Shown: positions 46,960-58,530 of the stretch, in pieces
Layout: the number at the start of each line of letters is the position of its first letter
How positions within the stretch are numbered: position 1 is the stretch's first letter
Source of the DNA: Neoceratodus forsteri
Taxonomy: Eukaryota > Chordata > Ceratodontiformes > Ceratodontidae
Length of the DNA stretch: 64,000 nt
Direction: 5' to 3'
NCBI GenBank assembly: GCA_016271365.2
Contig: CM028129.1
Coordinates: 849,718,501 to 849,782,500 of the forward strand
The notes under the pieces: model-generated
Databases searched by the model: none
What the model saw: the letters and a program-made list of their open reading frames with translations, nothing else
Told to the model about the DNA's origin: nothing
Made by a program: the position numbers and the translations under genes

Positions 46960-47330
46960 GCCTTCTCTGGTGGCCCTACCCTTCCCTATGCAGAGTTCCT
47001 GAACCCTCCTGCTGACCTGTGCACTCAACATCTGGGCAGCTTATCTCTAGGAACTTATGTAAATGGCCTGTCTTTATTTCTAGGACTGACGGTGACATTT
47101 CACTGAAAATTTCTAGACAATTTGTAACCAAAGTGTTACTTGACAATTAAGCATAATTGTTTTGCTGTAACCTATGTAACCTGAAATCAATCTATCTTTT
47201 GAATGCCACTGTACTTCTGCATATGTACTGTTTTCTGCTGTTTAGTCTGTTCCATTCTATGTCTGACTTGGAACCTTTGTAAATGTGCCATTGGCTCAAA
47301 GGTGTTAATCCCAAACTGAAATAAATAAAT
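46930..47330 (+). mobile_element. L2-type LINE 3' tail inside the CR1
   Basis: Interrupts the CR1 after 'atgctggggtgcat' and ends 'ctttgtaaatgtgccattgg', 'ctcaaaggtg' and an 'aaataaataaat' tail; CR1 sequence resumes at 'agacagaggtattactagca'. The tail type matches that at 58440-58530. Confidence 0.7.
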
Positions 47331-47863
47331 AGACAGAGGTATTACTAGCAGAAGGCAGAAGATAGTGATGTCATTGTATAAAACACTAGTGAGGCCTCCC
47401 CTAGAATACTGTATGCAAGTTCTGGAGGACACACCTTCATAAGGACATCGACAGGGTGGAGGCGGTCCACAGAAGGGTGACAAAGATGGTGCTGGACTTG
47501 CACCAGAAAACATGAAGAGAGATTGAAGAACCTCAGTATGTACTCACTGGAGGAAAACAGGGATTGGGGAGACATGGTAGAAACATTAAAGTACCTTAAG
47601 GGCATAAACAAGGTGCAGGGGAGTAACATCGTCCAATATAGGAAGAGTACAAGAATGAGGGGGCATGATATGTAACTGGAGGTTGGCAGGTTACAGGGAA
47701 ATGTGAGGAGGTTTTTGAGGGTGGTGGACTATAGTCTGCCACAGAAGGTGGTGGGAGAAAGCACAGTGGAGGGATTTAAACATGCTTGGGTAGGGCTTAC
47801 GAGCAAACTGGATGGGCCTAGCGGTCCTGATCTGCTGACAAATTCTATGTTTCTATGTAGTCT

Positions 47864-48099
47864 AACAGTAGATTGTTGGAAACTGATCTGTTTTATGTAC
47901 TATTTCAAGACACTTGAAATACACCAGTTAAAAATGTCCCTGTTGGGTTGGTTTAATGTTACTGCTGTATTTCACACTGACAACTATTTTCAAGGTGAGA
48001 TACTACAAATGGAGCATATTTGGAGCTGAATCTCCTGGGGTACTGGCTACCCCATATTTGGACAGACTGGGGTCTAAGTATTACAATTCCCACTACAAG
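47864..48099 (+). other. Short spacer before the Tx1/L1-type ORF2
   Basis: No motif recognised; it may be the ORF1-ORF2 spacer of the Tx1/L1-type LINE. Confidence 0.35.
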
Positions 48100-49485
48100 A
48101 TGGATGACATTATCTTCACCTCCTGGAATGTGGATCTTAACTCCCCTATAAAACCAAAACAAGTTTTAACTCATTTAAAAAAAATTGCACATCAAGTTGG
48201 CCTTTCTCCAGGAGATGAAGTTATCACATACTGAGGCATGCAAACTGCATAGAGAATGGGTGGGTATGGAGGTCCATAGCTCTTATATCTCTGTGAAATG
48301 TGAAGTATCCATACTTATCCACAAGTTACTAAACTGGAAGTGCCAATCCTTGTGTGCTGATAAAGAGAGCAGATGGGTCATTGCCAAAATGTCTACCCCA
48401 CAGGGGCCCTTTATACTGCTCAACATATGTGCCCCAAACATTGATGATCCAAAATTATTTTCTCAGTTGTCAGTTGAACTGGCATCATTTAACACCCCCT
48501 AAACCCCAATGGTGATGGGTGGGGATATTAATCTCACCCTAGACCCAGTGTTAGACAGCTTGTTGGGTCTCCAAAAAATACACCCTAGAGCAGCCATAGC
48601 CTTCACACACCTATTCAAGGAACATTCCCTTACTGACATTTGGAGACTTGCTAACTCTACTGTCAGGGACTATACATGCCTTTCAGAGGTTCGTCATTCA
48701 TTAAGCTGAATAGATCTCTGACTTACCAACCCCCAGACCACACCTCTTACAATAGATAGCAACATACACCCCATAGCCATATCCGGCCATGCCCCATCAC
48801 ATTACAGATTAAATGGGGCAATCCCTCCCCTAGATCAACAGCATGGAGGCTAGACCCCCTTCTTCTAAAGGACCCAGAATTCATAGTGTGGGTAAGACAA
48901 GAGATACAGGAATATATGGCCATTAATGATGACCATAGTGTCTCAGATAATATAATATGGGAGGCCCTCAAAGCCTACTTACAGGGTAAAATAACTGGTT
49001 TTGCAGTTCATAGAAGATACAACAAAGAACCTGAAATGAGAAACTTAGAATCCCAGTTGACAACTCTAGAGAGAAAACTCAAAGCGTATTCCCTGGCCGA
49101 TCCTTACAAGATGCTCAAAGTTCGAGCAAAATTAAATGTACATAATGCCAGGAAAGCCAAACTCACTCTTTTTAGACTGCACCACACATACTGGGAAGAG
49201 GGAGAGAAAGCAAGCAAGGTTTTTTCTGACTGGCTTCACAAACTCAGAGCTGAAAGACATATACCTGAGTTGAAGGACAGGCAGGGAGGCACTAAAACAT
49301 CCCAGAAAGTCATGTTGAATATTATGTCCAACTTCTACTCAAAACTCTACTCTTCCACATCTTCCCCAATATTAAACAAGCCCCATAATTTCTTCAACCC
49401 CTTAATCTCCCATTGCTCTCTCCTGAACAAATTCAAGAACTGGAGATTCCTCTTACCCAGGCAGAAATTAAGGAAGCCATCTTAA
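48100..49485 (+). pseudogene. Tx1/L1-type ORF2: endonuclease and linker
   Basis: Starts 'FTSWNVDLNSPIKPKQVLTH' (endonuclease first block), then after a frameshift 'LAFLQEMKLSHTEACKLH' (catalytic Glu in QE), 'EWVGMEVHSSYISVKCEVSI' and 'LLNICAPNIDD'. Next at 48509 comes 'MVMGGDINLTLDPVLDS' (GDxN block). The linker at 48886-49485 holds 'EKASKVFSDWLHKLRAERHI' and 'IMSNFYSKLYSS', typical of L1/Tx1 elements just before the RT. Multiple stops and frameshifts are present. Confidence 0.82.
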
Positions 49486-51195
49486 CCATGAATAAAAACA
49501 AAACCCCAGTAATGGGTTCCCATAGGCCTGTACCAGGTTTGTAATGATGAAATAATACCCTTACTTTTACAGGTATACACACACTCCCTTCACTGCATGA
49601 TCATGCCACCCACCATGAGAGATGCCACTGTCGCAATCTTGCAAAAAGGGCAAAGATCCACTCCTTCCCAAAAGCTACAGGCCCATTTCCTGATTGGCAC
49701 TGATGCCAAGATATTGGCAAAAATACTAGCAACCCAGCTAGATAGAGTGCTCCCAAAGATTATCCACACTTCACAGGTTGAGTTCTTAAAGGAAAGACTA
49801 AGCTCTGACCATCTAAGAACCTTCTTCAATCTCGGAAGTGAGGTGAAACATCTCCCCTCTCCTGCTGCTGCTTTGACGATCAATTTCAGAAAAGCATTTA
49901 ATTCAGTAGAGTGGGAATATCAGTTCACTGTCATGCACTAAATGGGGCTGGGCCCTGTCTTTATGAATTGTACCCAGACCCTTTATGCCAAAACCAGCAT
50001 GGGGTCATAATGTCAATAACACAAACACGTGGCAATAAATGCCACAGGCAAAATAGTGCCACGAAATAAGGTCTGTCAAAATACCAACCGTAATCAAAAA
50101 GGTACACCATTCAGAAAAGTGGGACTCTTTGTTTTGTGGGGGCTCTGCCCCATGCACCCCACCCCCATAACCCCAGCACTTTAAATAACCGGCTCCAAGG
50201 GGTGTGAACTTTGGGGTGGGGAGAAACTCAGGAGGGAACATTTATTTTTATAAAAAAAATAAGGCAGCAATACCAGGAGACCAGGGTGGAACCAAACCAC
50301 TGTCCCAGGTCTTCAACCCTGCCTTGTGCTGGTGCCTTAGTCACTCCACTACAGGAGTAGCTATACCAGGTACCACACACATGGCAACGTCATTCCCTCC
50401 CAGTTACAGCATACAGCGACAAGGTTAGTGGTAATTCCTTACCGTTGTTATACCCCTGTCACTCTAAATGTTTCCGCATTTTCTGCATTGCAGTTATTGC
50501 CACGTTGTTTTACCAGCACTCCGTTGACCTGGTGCTTGCCACCCCTATGGCTAAGGTTCTCACCAACAACCACATCTCCAAGCCTTTCCACTAGCTTGAG
50601 GTTCCCACCAAGGATGCCCACTTTCCCCTCTTTTATTTCTGTTGGCTGTTGAGCAACTCACAATGGCTATATGGGCCAGTCCTAAAATTGAAAGGATTTG
50701 AGTCAGTACCAAGTAATATAAATCCTTATCTTATGTGGATGACCTCCTGATTATATTAAAGGATGCTCTGAAGGCCATAGACCCTTATGCAACACCCTGC
50801 GCTCTTTCATGACTTGCTCAGGACTCAGAGTTAACTATGATAAATCAAGTACTTGCCCTCGATCACCATTGTGGCACCACTTTTCAAACGCACAAGCTGG
50901 AAGTGGGTAAAGGATTCACATATCTGAGCATCCGCATCACACCAAGTCCTGCAGATTCTTGCAAACTTAACTTCACCCCATTACTGACAGATCTTAAGGC
51001 AGACATAGACTGATGGAGCACCTTGCACCTTTCCAGATGGGAAAATTGCAGCAATAAAGATTATGCTAGTTCCCAAAGTGCTTCATCTTCTTGCACACTT
51101 ACCTATATACATACTGTACCAGATAAATGGTACAGCCTAATTGAAAAGCTAGTGGGTCAATTCCTCTGGGAGGGAAAGTCACCAAAACTTGAGTT
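49486..51195 (+). pseudogene. Tx1/L1-type ORF2: reverse transcriptase
   Basis: RT fingers at 49597-49941 ('HFLIGTDAKILAKILATQL', 'FRKAFNSVEWEY' replacing D-x-x-KAFD). After the small foldback insertion (50010-50520) come 'GSHQGCPLSPLLF' near 50600 and 'YVDDLLI' (50732-50743) with both catalytic aspartates, then 'WYSLIEKLVGQFLWEGKSPK' near 51130. The Q-G-C-P-L-S-P-L-L-F form is typical of the L1/Tx1 group and separates it from the CR1 copies (V-P-Q-G-S-V-L-G-P). Confidence 0.83.
50010..50520. mobile_element. Small foldback element with tRNA-like segment
   Basis: Outer 'acacgtggcaataaatgcca' pairs with 'attgccacgttgtt' on the far side; it interrupts the Tx1/L1-type RT between 'LYAKTSM' and the QGCP block. 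The minus strand at 50365-50283 has a box A-like 'tagtggagtgactaagg' and box B-like 'ggtttggttccacc', so a degenerate tRNA-derived SINE may lie inside it. Confidence 0.5.
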
Positions 51196-51707
51196 ATCAC
51201 AGAATGTAAAGGACCCTGAATGCTCTCCATGGGTCCCTCTTCTGCCCCCCCCACCAAGAGACTTGTATCTCTCTTCTACTTTTTTCCCCCACCATCTTAA
51301 AGGGGTCTCTCTGGGACACTGTTTTCCCCTCTCTCTGGCCCCCCCAGTCTCCTTGAAGGGTTCCTCGTATCCTGAAGGGTTCTCCAGGGGCATGACTCTT
51401 CCCCCTCTCCCACCTCACCCTTCCCTCCCTCTCATTTCCCTTTCTTTCATGTAAGCACTTGTTTACTTATTAACCCAGCACTTATTATTGTCCCCTCTTT
51501 CATCATGTTATGTGCAACACTGTTGTAACACTGTTTGTAACACCTGCCTTACAACTGCATGTTAATGTTGAGCCTGTAGCTTGAATGTATAATGTCTCAT
51601 TCTAGTTGTACCCCTTCCCCCCAGGTCACAATGGGAGATGAGCGACTTGTTGCTCAGTGTGCCTTCCTGGTGAAACATTTCAATAAATAAGATGTAGTAG
51701 GACAAAA
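51196..51707 (+). mobile_element. LINE 3' tail insertion in the Tx1/L1-type ORF2
   Basis: Lies between 'WEGKSPKL' and 'KLRKHWKEGGWGLLNF' of one ORF. It ends 'gacttgttgctcagtgtgcc', then a 'caataaataag' tail. 'aaaactt' on both sides (51186 and 51706) fits a short target duplication. C/T-rich body with no frame. Confidence 0.55.
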
Positions 51708-52160
51708 CTTAGGAAACATTGGAAAGAAGGAGGCTGGGGCCTCCTGAATTTTTTACATTACCACATAGCATTCATAACAGCTCAAGTTACCAAATGGTAT
51801 GTCACCAAAGACTCTTACTCACCCCAATGGGTGAAAATAGAGGCCATTTTGTGAGGACTCAGTCCCCATGGTGCATTCGCTGACCAAACCTCAAAAGGGA
51901 TCTCCAAATACCCAATGATCCATATCATACTACTGGCGGAAGGTTAGAAGAGCCCTTCACATTTCACAAATGCCGGTCTCTCATGCACCATGCTGGGACA
52001 ACCCCATGTTCACCATGGACCATAAACCTCTTAACTGGCCCGCCTGGATGCAGACTGGTATTCACAATGTACACGACATCTGTATTCTAGGTCAAAATGT
52101 TATCATGCCCTTCCAAGAGCTTGTAGAACACTACAAAATATTTCAGAGGGCTCTATGGCG
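51708..52160 (+). pseudogene. Tx1/L1-type ORF2: post-RT region
   Basis: Reads 'KLRKHWKEGGWGLLNF', 'YHIAFITAQVTKWYV', 'DNPMFTMDHKPLNWPAWMQT', 'GIHNVHDICILGQNVIMPFQ' and 'ELVEHYKIFQRALWRYRCH', the standard order downstream of the RT in L1/Tx1 elements (GG-x-G-L block, then W-x-x-x-G-I block). It is cut at about 52160 by the tail of a minus-strand LINE. Confidence 0.75.
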
Positions 52161-52470
52161 TTATAGGTGTCATATAGGTGTCATAGGTGTTTACAAGCTA
52201 GTATAGACGTGAAGCTGTAATGCTTGCCAAATAAAGCTAACTTAATTAAGACAGTATTTGATTCTGTCCATGATTGCTAAATCCAAATTTAATTTAAAAG
52301 AATCAATATTTGAGCTATCTATCACTTTAGCTGAGAGGTAGTTCCAAGTTGGGACAGACCTGATGCTGAACCAGTTCTTCTTTCTCTGAGTATTCCATTT
52401 ACCCAAATGTAATGGTTTTCTGTGTCTTCTATTGCTAACTCTGTAATCCAGAATTGCAAGGCCTAGTCCA

Positions 52471-55130
52471 TTACTGAGGGCAGGATCCTAGTGCACTGTA
52501 AATAAGACACATATCTCCTCTCAGTCTTCTATACTGGAGTGTGTACATGTTGAGGAGTCTCAGCCTTTCCTCATAGGTCCTGTCCTCCATCCCTGAGATG
52601 GCCCTAATAAATCTATGCTGAACCCTCTCGACTTTTAAGATGTCCTCTTTATTGCATGAGGACCACACCTGGACACAGTACTCGAAGCGTGGACTAACCA
52701 AAGTGATATATAAAGGGAAAAATACCTCCCTAGTGGGACCAGCTACATGTCTAAATATACAGTTTAGGTTTTGATTTGCCTTGTTTATTTGGATACTGCA
52801 GTGGGTTCTGAATTTTAGATCAGGGGTGACAAGAATGCCTAAGTCTTTTTCTTGGATGGTTTCAAGTAAAGTTTCAGCCCCCAGTTTATATTTAAAATGT
52901 TGATTATGTAAACCCAAGTGCGTAATTTTGCATTTATCAGTGTTCATGACAAGCTTGTTACTACAAGACCAACTTGAAATTTTATCTAAAAAGAGCTGAA
53001 GGGCAGAACTGGCAGTTGTGTTGTTCACCACAGTACCTATCCGATAATCATCAGCAAATTTTAACATCCATATGTTGGGGTTATTGGTTCTAAGTGTAGA
53101 GACATATATGTTAAAAAGGCAGGGACCCAGAACAAACCCTTGTGGGACACCACTAGTAATGGGTGCCCAATTGGAGAATTCTCCATTGATAATGACTTTG
53201 TTTCCTTCCCTCCAACCAGCTAGCAATCCAGTTTATAATATTATTTTTTAGTTTAAATGCTCTCAGTGTGGCTATAGGCTCAGGATGTGGTAACTTGCCA
53301 AAAGTTTTAGGAAGTCTAAGAACACGAGTTCCACAGAATTACCCTGATCTACTTCACTCATAACCTTGTCATAAAAGGTTAGTAGATTTGCTTGGCAAGA
53401 TCTAGATTTAGTGAATCTGTGTTGAAGAAGGTTGGATAACTCATTTAGACACACGGGGCTGGATATTCAAACTGCACTATTTTGTGGCGCAAGCCCTTGC
53501 GCTGCACAAAATAATTGCGAAGGGGTGTGGCCGGGGTGATATTCAAAGGAGTTGTGCTATTGAGCAACTCCTTTGAATATCATCCCAACCACAACCACTA
53601 ATGCATAAGCATGATGGAACTTGCACCACCGCAAGTGGTCAGAGTGGAGCATTCAAGTTCTTGCCGGCGCAAGTACCATGCGCCATGTGCAAATTCCGAT
53701 ATTCAAAAGGTGATATGCAAATGGGGCCATAATTCATGCAAGAGGGGGGCCATTTGCATCTGTTTATGGTCTCGATTTGCATGCCATTAGCATGCAGGTG
53801 CGCCCGATCCCTGAGGACTTGTTCCTGGCACCCTGCCAGGCAGCAGCCGTCGGGGACCGGCGCCCTGCAACCGATTGCAGGCAAATGTGTAAAAATCCCC
53901 CACCCCGACTGGCTCAATCGCTGGACAAATGCATAAAACATCCCCCTCCCCCGACTGGGTCTCGATCAAGGGCAAATGCATACACATCCTCCCTTCCCCG
54001 ACCATCTGATCAAGAGGCAAAGCTTAAATAACCCTCTCTCACCAGCCCGGATCACGGGCAGCAAAGTGTCCCCCCAAATGTATCCCTGATTGTCCAGTGG
54101 ACCACTAAGCCTGATCGCGGGCTGTAAATGCTAAACACCCCCCAGACCATATCCCTGGTGATCTAGTGTCTGCCCCACTCCCCGCCCTCCACGGCAGCAT
54201 CCCACCTGCCAGTCACTCCTGCCACCCGCCACCGGGTGTTTGAATTTTCACAACCCGCGATCGGGCTTAGCGGTCCACTGGACCACCAGGATATGTTCTG
54301 GGGACACTTTGCTGCCCACGATCGGGCTGGTGGGGAGTTATTAAGCTTTTGCCCACAATCGGGCCAGTTGGGGAGGGGGATGTTTATGCATTTGCCCCGA
54401 TCGGGCCAGTTGGGGGGTGGGGGATTTCACACTTTGCCCACAATAGCTGCAGGCAGGGGGGCACAGGGTAGGTTGAGGGCCAGCCACAGGTGGCAGCTGC
54501 TGTGTTGTGCCCCTGCAATGTGGCAGCTCACCCGCGGGTGGCCTCGACTTACTCCTTTTTTTTGGCTCAAAGTTGTGCAGGCGCGTGGTGGGGGTTGCAC
54601 CTGCCCAACTCTGCACAGCCCGCTAAATATCGGGCTGTGCAGTTTATGCATGGTTCCTCCCCCTCCAGTTCAGCATGCATTCATTTGCATTGCGCTGTTG
54701 CTCAGCATGTTTTCAGTGGCGCAACTGCCTCCTGCTGAATATCGCAGGATGTCGCAATTTCGGACTTGCGCAGGCGCAACCCTATTGTGCATAGCGCAAC
54801 CCTTTTGAATATCCCACCCATGGAGTCCAAGATAAGATCTTTAATAATGTTTTCTAAAATTTTCCCAATTAAAGTAGTTAGGCTGATGGGCCTATAATTC
54901 TCAGGGTTATTTTTGGACCTTTCTTATGAATGGGTACCAGGGCGCTACTTTCCAATCTTGTGGAACTTCCTCTGAGTCAAGAGAAAGCTGAAAAATATTG
55001 GTTAAAGGAACAAAAATAGATTCAGCAAGTTCTTTTAACACCCTGGGATGAACTTCATCTGGACCTTGTGATTTATGTCCACTCACTTTAACCTATCCAG
55101 AACATCTTCAGGTTGAATGGTGAACTAACC
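52471..55130 (-). pseudogene. Minus-strand CR1 ORF2: reverse transcriptase, split
   Basis: From 55080: 'KGPDEVHPRVLKELAE', then 'ENYRPISLTTLIGKILEN' near 54895, then the foldback 2 insertion. The protein resumes at 53454 with 'CLNELSNLLQHRFTKSRSCQ' and 'NSVELVFLDF'. The 251-residue open frame 53226-52471 has 'ITSGVPQGFVLGPCLFNIYV', 'MLKFADDYRIG' (FADD at 53058-53047) and the C-terminal 'YEERLRLLNMYTLQYRRLRG'. That last piece is the longest intact LINE frame in the window. Confidence 0.86.
53455..54818. mobile_element. Foldback transposon 2 (1.36 kb), relative of foldback 1
   Basis: Left end GGGGCTGGATATTCAAA, right end TTTTGAATATCCCACC, flanked by CAC (53452-53454) and CAT (54819-54821). Joining the flanks restores the LINE frame '...LDSMCLNE...', which confirms both boundaries. 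It is oriented opposite to foldback 1 and shares its subterminal hairpin (53536-53585), the 'cacttgcggtggtgcaagtt'-type segment and degraded GATCGGGC units (53850-54400). No transposase. Confidence 0.82.
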
Positions 55131-55187
55131 AGGTGATGAAGTCCCTACTGTACCTGTTATGCCGTAACTGTTTTTATTAAACACTGT

Positions 55188-56450
55188 TCAAAAATATTGG
55201 TTCTGTATGTCAGCAGCCTTTCGGTTACTAGCTATTTTACCAGAAATGGTGGAAAAAGGTCCTATAGTATTTGTTCTACCCTTAACTTTATTAACATGTG
55301 AAAAGAAAGCTTTTTTGTTATCTTTTACTCTGGTGGCCAACTGTAACTCGTATTGGGATTTTGCTCTTTTGATCTTGGTTTTTATATTTTTTATCACCGC
55401 CCTGTACTTGATACTTAAATGGGTTAAGCCCTTTTTTATTTGCTTGAACAATTTGTTTTTCTTATTAATCAAACACTTTATTGTAGTGTTCATCCAACCA
55501 GGAATATTTTTATGTTTGGGCCATATTTTTTTATTGTTGGAATGTTATCTTTTATCAGTTTTTTTAGTTACTAATCATGAGGCCTTATTTAGATATAACA
55601 GGGAGATCTGTGAATAATCCAATCCAGTCCCACTGGTCTAAGCTATGTTTGATATTGTTGAAGTTAGCTTTGTTAAAGTTCGGGGTTTCAGTAACACTGG
55701 TAGCTGTTTGATTTTTGCCTCCTGTGACCAAAAAGTGAACAGTGTTATGGTCACTATTTCCCAACGGTGCATTTATGGTGATGTTAGATATACAGTGTAC
55801 AGTATTAGTTAATATAAGCTCTAGTATATTTTTATCCCTTGTTGCATGTTGTACTAGTTGTTCAAACCCCAATTCATTAAATAAGTCCAAATAGAGACTG
55901 TCAGTTCTATTAGTTGCAGATGCCGATGCCCAGTTTCTACTAGGTGTTAAAGTCACCTAATATCATGATGTTATTAGATGGATCAAGATCCCCAATGTAA
56001 TTTAATTGTTTGGCATCATTTTCAGGAGTCATAGAGGGTGGTCTATACACTAAGCCTAGGGTGAAAAGAGGACCCATGTGGGGGATAGTTAACCAGAGGA
56101 TCTCTAGATTGGCACCAGAATTTCCTCACAAACTATTGTTTCATGAATATATTGGCCACACCACCATCTTTTCTATGTCCCTGTTTTAGAGCAAACACTA
56201 TAACCTTGGATGTGTTTATCACAGGGTCATTGGCATCCCACCAGGTTTCTGTAACAAGGGAAATCTGGATGTTATTAGTAACAAGGAGGAATTTGAATTC
56301 AACTTGTTAGTTAGACTTCTACCATTTATTATTACCTCGTTCCATCCATAATTTTTAGGTTTGGGAATGCTGTTTTTATGTTAATCGGGTTCCTAGACAT
56401 GCAGTGTGCCCCGATTCCAACTTTAATTGGAATTGTAAGACTTCATTGAT
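55188..56450 (-). pseudogene. Minus-strand CR1 ORF2: endonuclease and linker
   Basis: Around 56270-56130 the strand reads 'LVTETWWDANDPVI' (catalytic Glu) and 'GHRKDGGVANIFMKQ'. The frame 55956-55585 has 'LYLDLFNELGFEQLVQHATR' and 'GNSDHNTVHF' (SDH block). The GDFN block near 55970 is degraded. The linker 55493-55188 is a basic helix ('IKNIKTKIKRAKSQYELQ') ending 'RKAADIQNQYF', the usual lead into the RT. Confidence 0.8.
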
Positions 56451-56578
56451 TTTTTCCCCATGACCCTGGTACCAAAATGATTGAAATGCAGACTATCCCA
56501 TTTGTAACATGCTGAATTATTAAATGTAAAGGAATTAGCCATGAAACCAATGTTTTCTGATTGGTAATATTGTCTAAG

Positions 56579-57333
56579 TCAATTATTTAATTTTTGAACA
56601 TAATAGTTTTTATATGAATGTTTCCCAAAAGTGAGCAAGACCCCAGACAATATGATTTCACCATCCTTATTTTTAATCTGTTTGACTATCTTTTTGTAGT
56701 CATCCTGGGTGTCAATCATATTATGTGAAGAAAAATCATTTACACTCACGTGTAAGAGAACCAAGGGTTTAGTCGTTCTCAAGTAGGCTGCCCAGTAAGT
56801 CCACAATGCCTCTAGTCCTTACCCTGGGGAGTGAGCTAACTGTTGTGTAAGCTTTGTGCCCTTCCCAGACTATAGTGTCTACCCACCCTTAATAAAGAAT
56901 CCCCTATAACCACGATATCCTTAAGTAAATCAGAGGTGTTAGCAGATAAATAAGGTTCTGGGGGAACAGTTGGAAGTGAATAAGCAATATCTGGTGGCTT
57001 AATGGTGTTTAGGTTGAGATTTTTTAAAGAACCATCAGAATCTAATTCTAAATTTTCAAATTTGTTAGACAAGGCAATGGGCAATGCATCATGTTAATGC
57101 AAACCATAAGGGGTAGATGCACTGGGTTCATGTATTAACTTGGTGAGTGGAGTCATGTCTTTTAGTTTGTCTCTGTTTACACAATCAGTATGGATTACAC
57201 TAGCTTCCCTGACTGCTTCATCAATAAAGTTTTCCAATAGTGTAATCTCTTTCTGGGTTTCTAATCTTCTGTGCAGTTGATGAATTTCCTCCTGCAGTAT
57301 AGTAATTAGTTCAAATAACAGCAGTGACTGCAC
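56579..57333 (-). pseudogene. Minus-strand CR1 ORF1: coiled coil and SGNH esterase
   Basis: Three frames: 57333-57094 is a leucine-rich coiled coil ('ITILQEEIHQLHRRLETQKE'); 57084-56836 has a linker and block I 'IVVIGDSLLR' (GDS at 56904-56896); 56806-56579 has 'VLLHVSVNDFSSH' (block III, catalytic Asn kept, Gly replaced by Ser) and 'EIILSGVLLTFGKHSY'. The final D-x-x-H block lies close to the EN side and is not clear. Same domain plan as the ORF1 at 17211-18151. Confidence 0.8.
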
Positions 57334-57400
57334 AACACTTACAATCTAAGTCACCTAACCTGAACCCCTTACAGGATCACAGTATTATACCCTGCTTAAA

Positions 57401-57499
57401 ATCACATAGAGGCAGGGCAGGCAATATATATAGATTCCTGTGAGACTTTGGACCTTCAACCACTGAGAGTAGCAGAATCAAATGGGAGACTGAGGTGAA
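57401..57499. other. Junction between the minus-strand CR1 and an L2-type fragment
   Basis: No motif recognised; the exact end of either element is not resolved here. Confidence 0.4.
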
Positions 57500-58530
57500 G
57501 CCAAGGGCTGGTTCAAGGAACATAGATTGGTGATAAATCTTAAAAAACCAAAAACCATGTTCTTCACTCATCCTCAAAACAAGTCCTGCAACTTCAAACT
57601 CTTCATTCACTCTGGGTCCTCTTTCCCACTCGAACAAGTTTGCTCCTATAAATACCTAGGGATCCATTTTGACCCCTCCCTCTCCTTCCTTGGACACATC
57701 ACTGCCCTAGCCACTGCCACTAATATCCGATTGGGCATCTTACATCAGTATAAACACTGCCTCCCTCGGAGGCTCTTCAACTCGCAGTCACCTCCTCTAT
57801 CCTGTCCCTAGTGGACTATGGACTGCCGGTGTATGGTGCTGCTGATCAGACCGCACTCCATAAAATTCGCACTACTCTGAATAAGGCCTGCAGGTTAATT
57901 ACTGGGGCACCTAGGCTAACACACACCTGTCTACTGTACGCTAAAGCACTAGTACTTGATCTTGACAAGCGCCTCAAATATCTGACCTGTACCCTTACAA
58001 AAAAGACCCTCCTTGGGATATCCCCACCTGGATTGACCACCACCATCTGCCGCTCTGTCCCACTAGTTCATACTCGGACCTCTGGGAAAACCTCTCTTGT
58101 TATCCCTAGAGCTAGGACCTCTCACGGCCAAAGAGCCTTCAGCTTTAGGGCCCCTTCCTGGTTCAACACACTGCCCCCCTCCATCTCCGAAGCTCCAACT
58201 ATATCGTGCTTCAAAACGTCCTTACGGAACCACCTTGTTAACACCCGAAGCTGTAATTGCCACTAGTCAAAGCCGTACTCAATACTAATGACAAAGCTTA
58301 CTACTAAGCTGCTAAGGACAACATAACTCTGGTATTGTTTGCATCAATCCTACCTGTACCAGCTTGTTTGTATCTCTGTCTTAAGTTACTGTTATACTGT
58401 GTTATACTGTTATACTGTGTATTTTCGTTTGTCTTACTGTGACAAGGTACCTTTGTAAATGAGCCTATGGCTGAAAGGTTTTCCAAACTGCTGTCTAAAT
58501 AAATAAATAAATAAATAAATAAATATATAA
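57500..58530 (+). mobile_element. L2-type LINE, 5'-truncated
   Basis: Contains the RT end and C-terminus, a 3' UTR with the short hairpin 'gtaaatgagcctatggctga', and an (aaat)n tail at 58497-58530. It lies between the minus-strand CR1 and the resumed Tx1/L1-type LINE, so it is part of the nested stack. Confidence 0.78.
57527..58266 (+). pseudogene. L2-type RT C-terminal part
   Basis: 'LVINLKKPKTMFFTHPQNKS' and 'VCSYKYLGIHFDPSLSFLGH' (RT thumb) in 57527-57811. The next frame (57811-58266) has 'MDYGLPVYGAADQTALHKIR', 'LNKACRLITGAPRLTHTCLL' and 'RAFSFRAPSWFNTLPPSISE'. This order is typical for L2/Rex-type LINEs. One frameshift near 57795 separates the halves; the catalytic YADD lies in the missing 5' part. 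Confidence 0.82.

Larger units (their letters stand above)
46390..47863 (+). mobile_element. CR1-like LINE 3' portion, interrupted
   Basis: 46390-46930 encodes the RT palm; 47331-47863 the C-terminal region and a 3' UTR ending 'tctatgtttctatgtag'. The two parts are separated by an L2-type tail at 46930-47330. It lies between the ORF1p-like and ORF2 pieces of the Tx1/L1-type LINE, in the same orientation. Confidence 0.87.
52161..57400 (-). mobile_element. Second CR1-group LINE, near full length, minus strand
   Basis: Runs 5' to 3' from about 57400 to 52161 and ends in a repeated tail (ataggtgtc units on plus, 52161-52191). It encodes ORF1 (coiled coil plus SGNH esterase) and ORF2 (endonuclease, RT). 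It is a different family from the CR1 at 17150-21240: different 3' UTR, tail and RT wording. It inserted into the Tx1/L1-type LINE and was itself split by foldback 2 at 53455-54818. Confidence 0.85.

Noticed and set aside
50283..50365. tRNA gene on the minus strand
   Set aside because: Only box-like motifs are present, without a cloverleaf; it sits in a small foldback element and is more likely a degenerate SINE.
54236..54808. 190-residue open frame
   Set aside because: It lies in the degraded repeat arm of foldback 2 and matches the translation style of foldback 1 units; not a gene.
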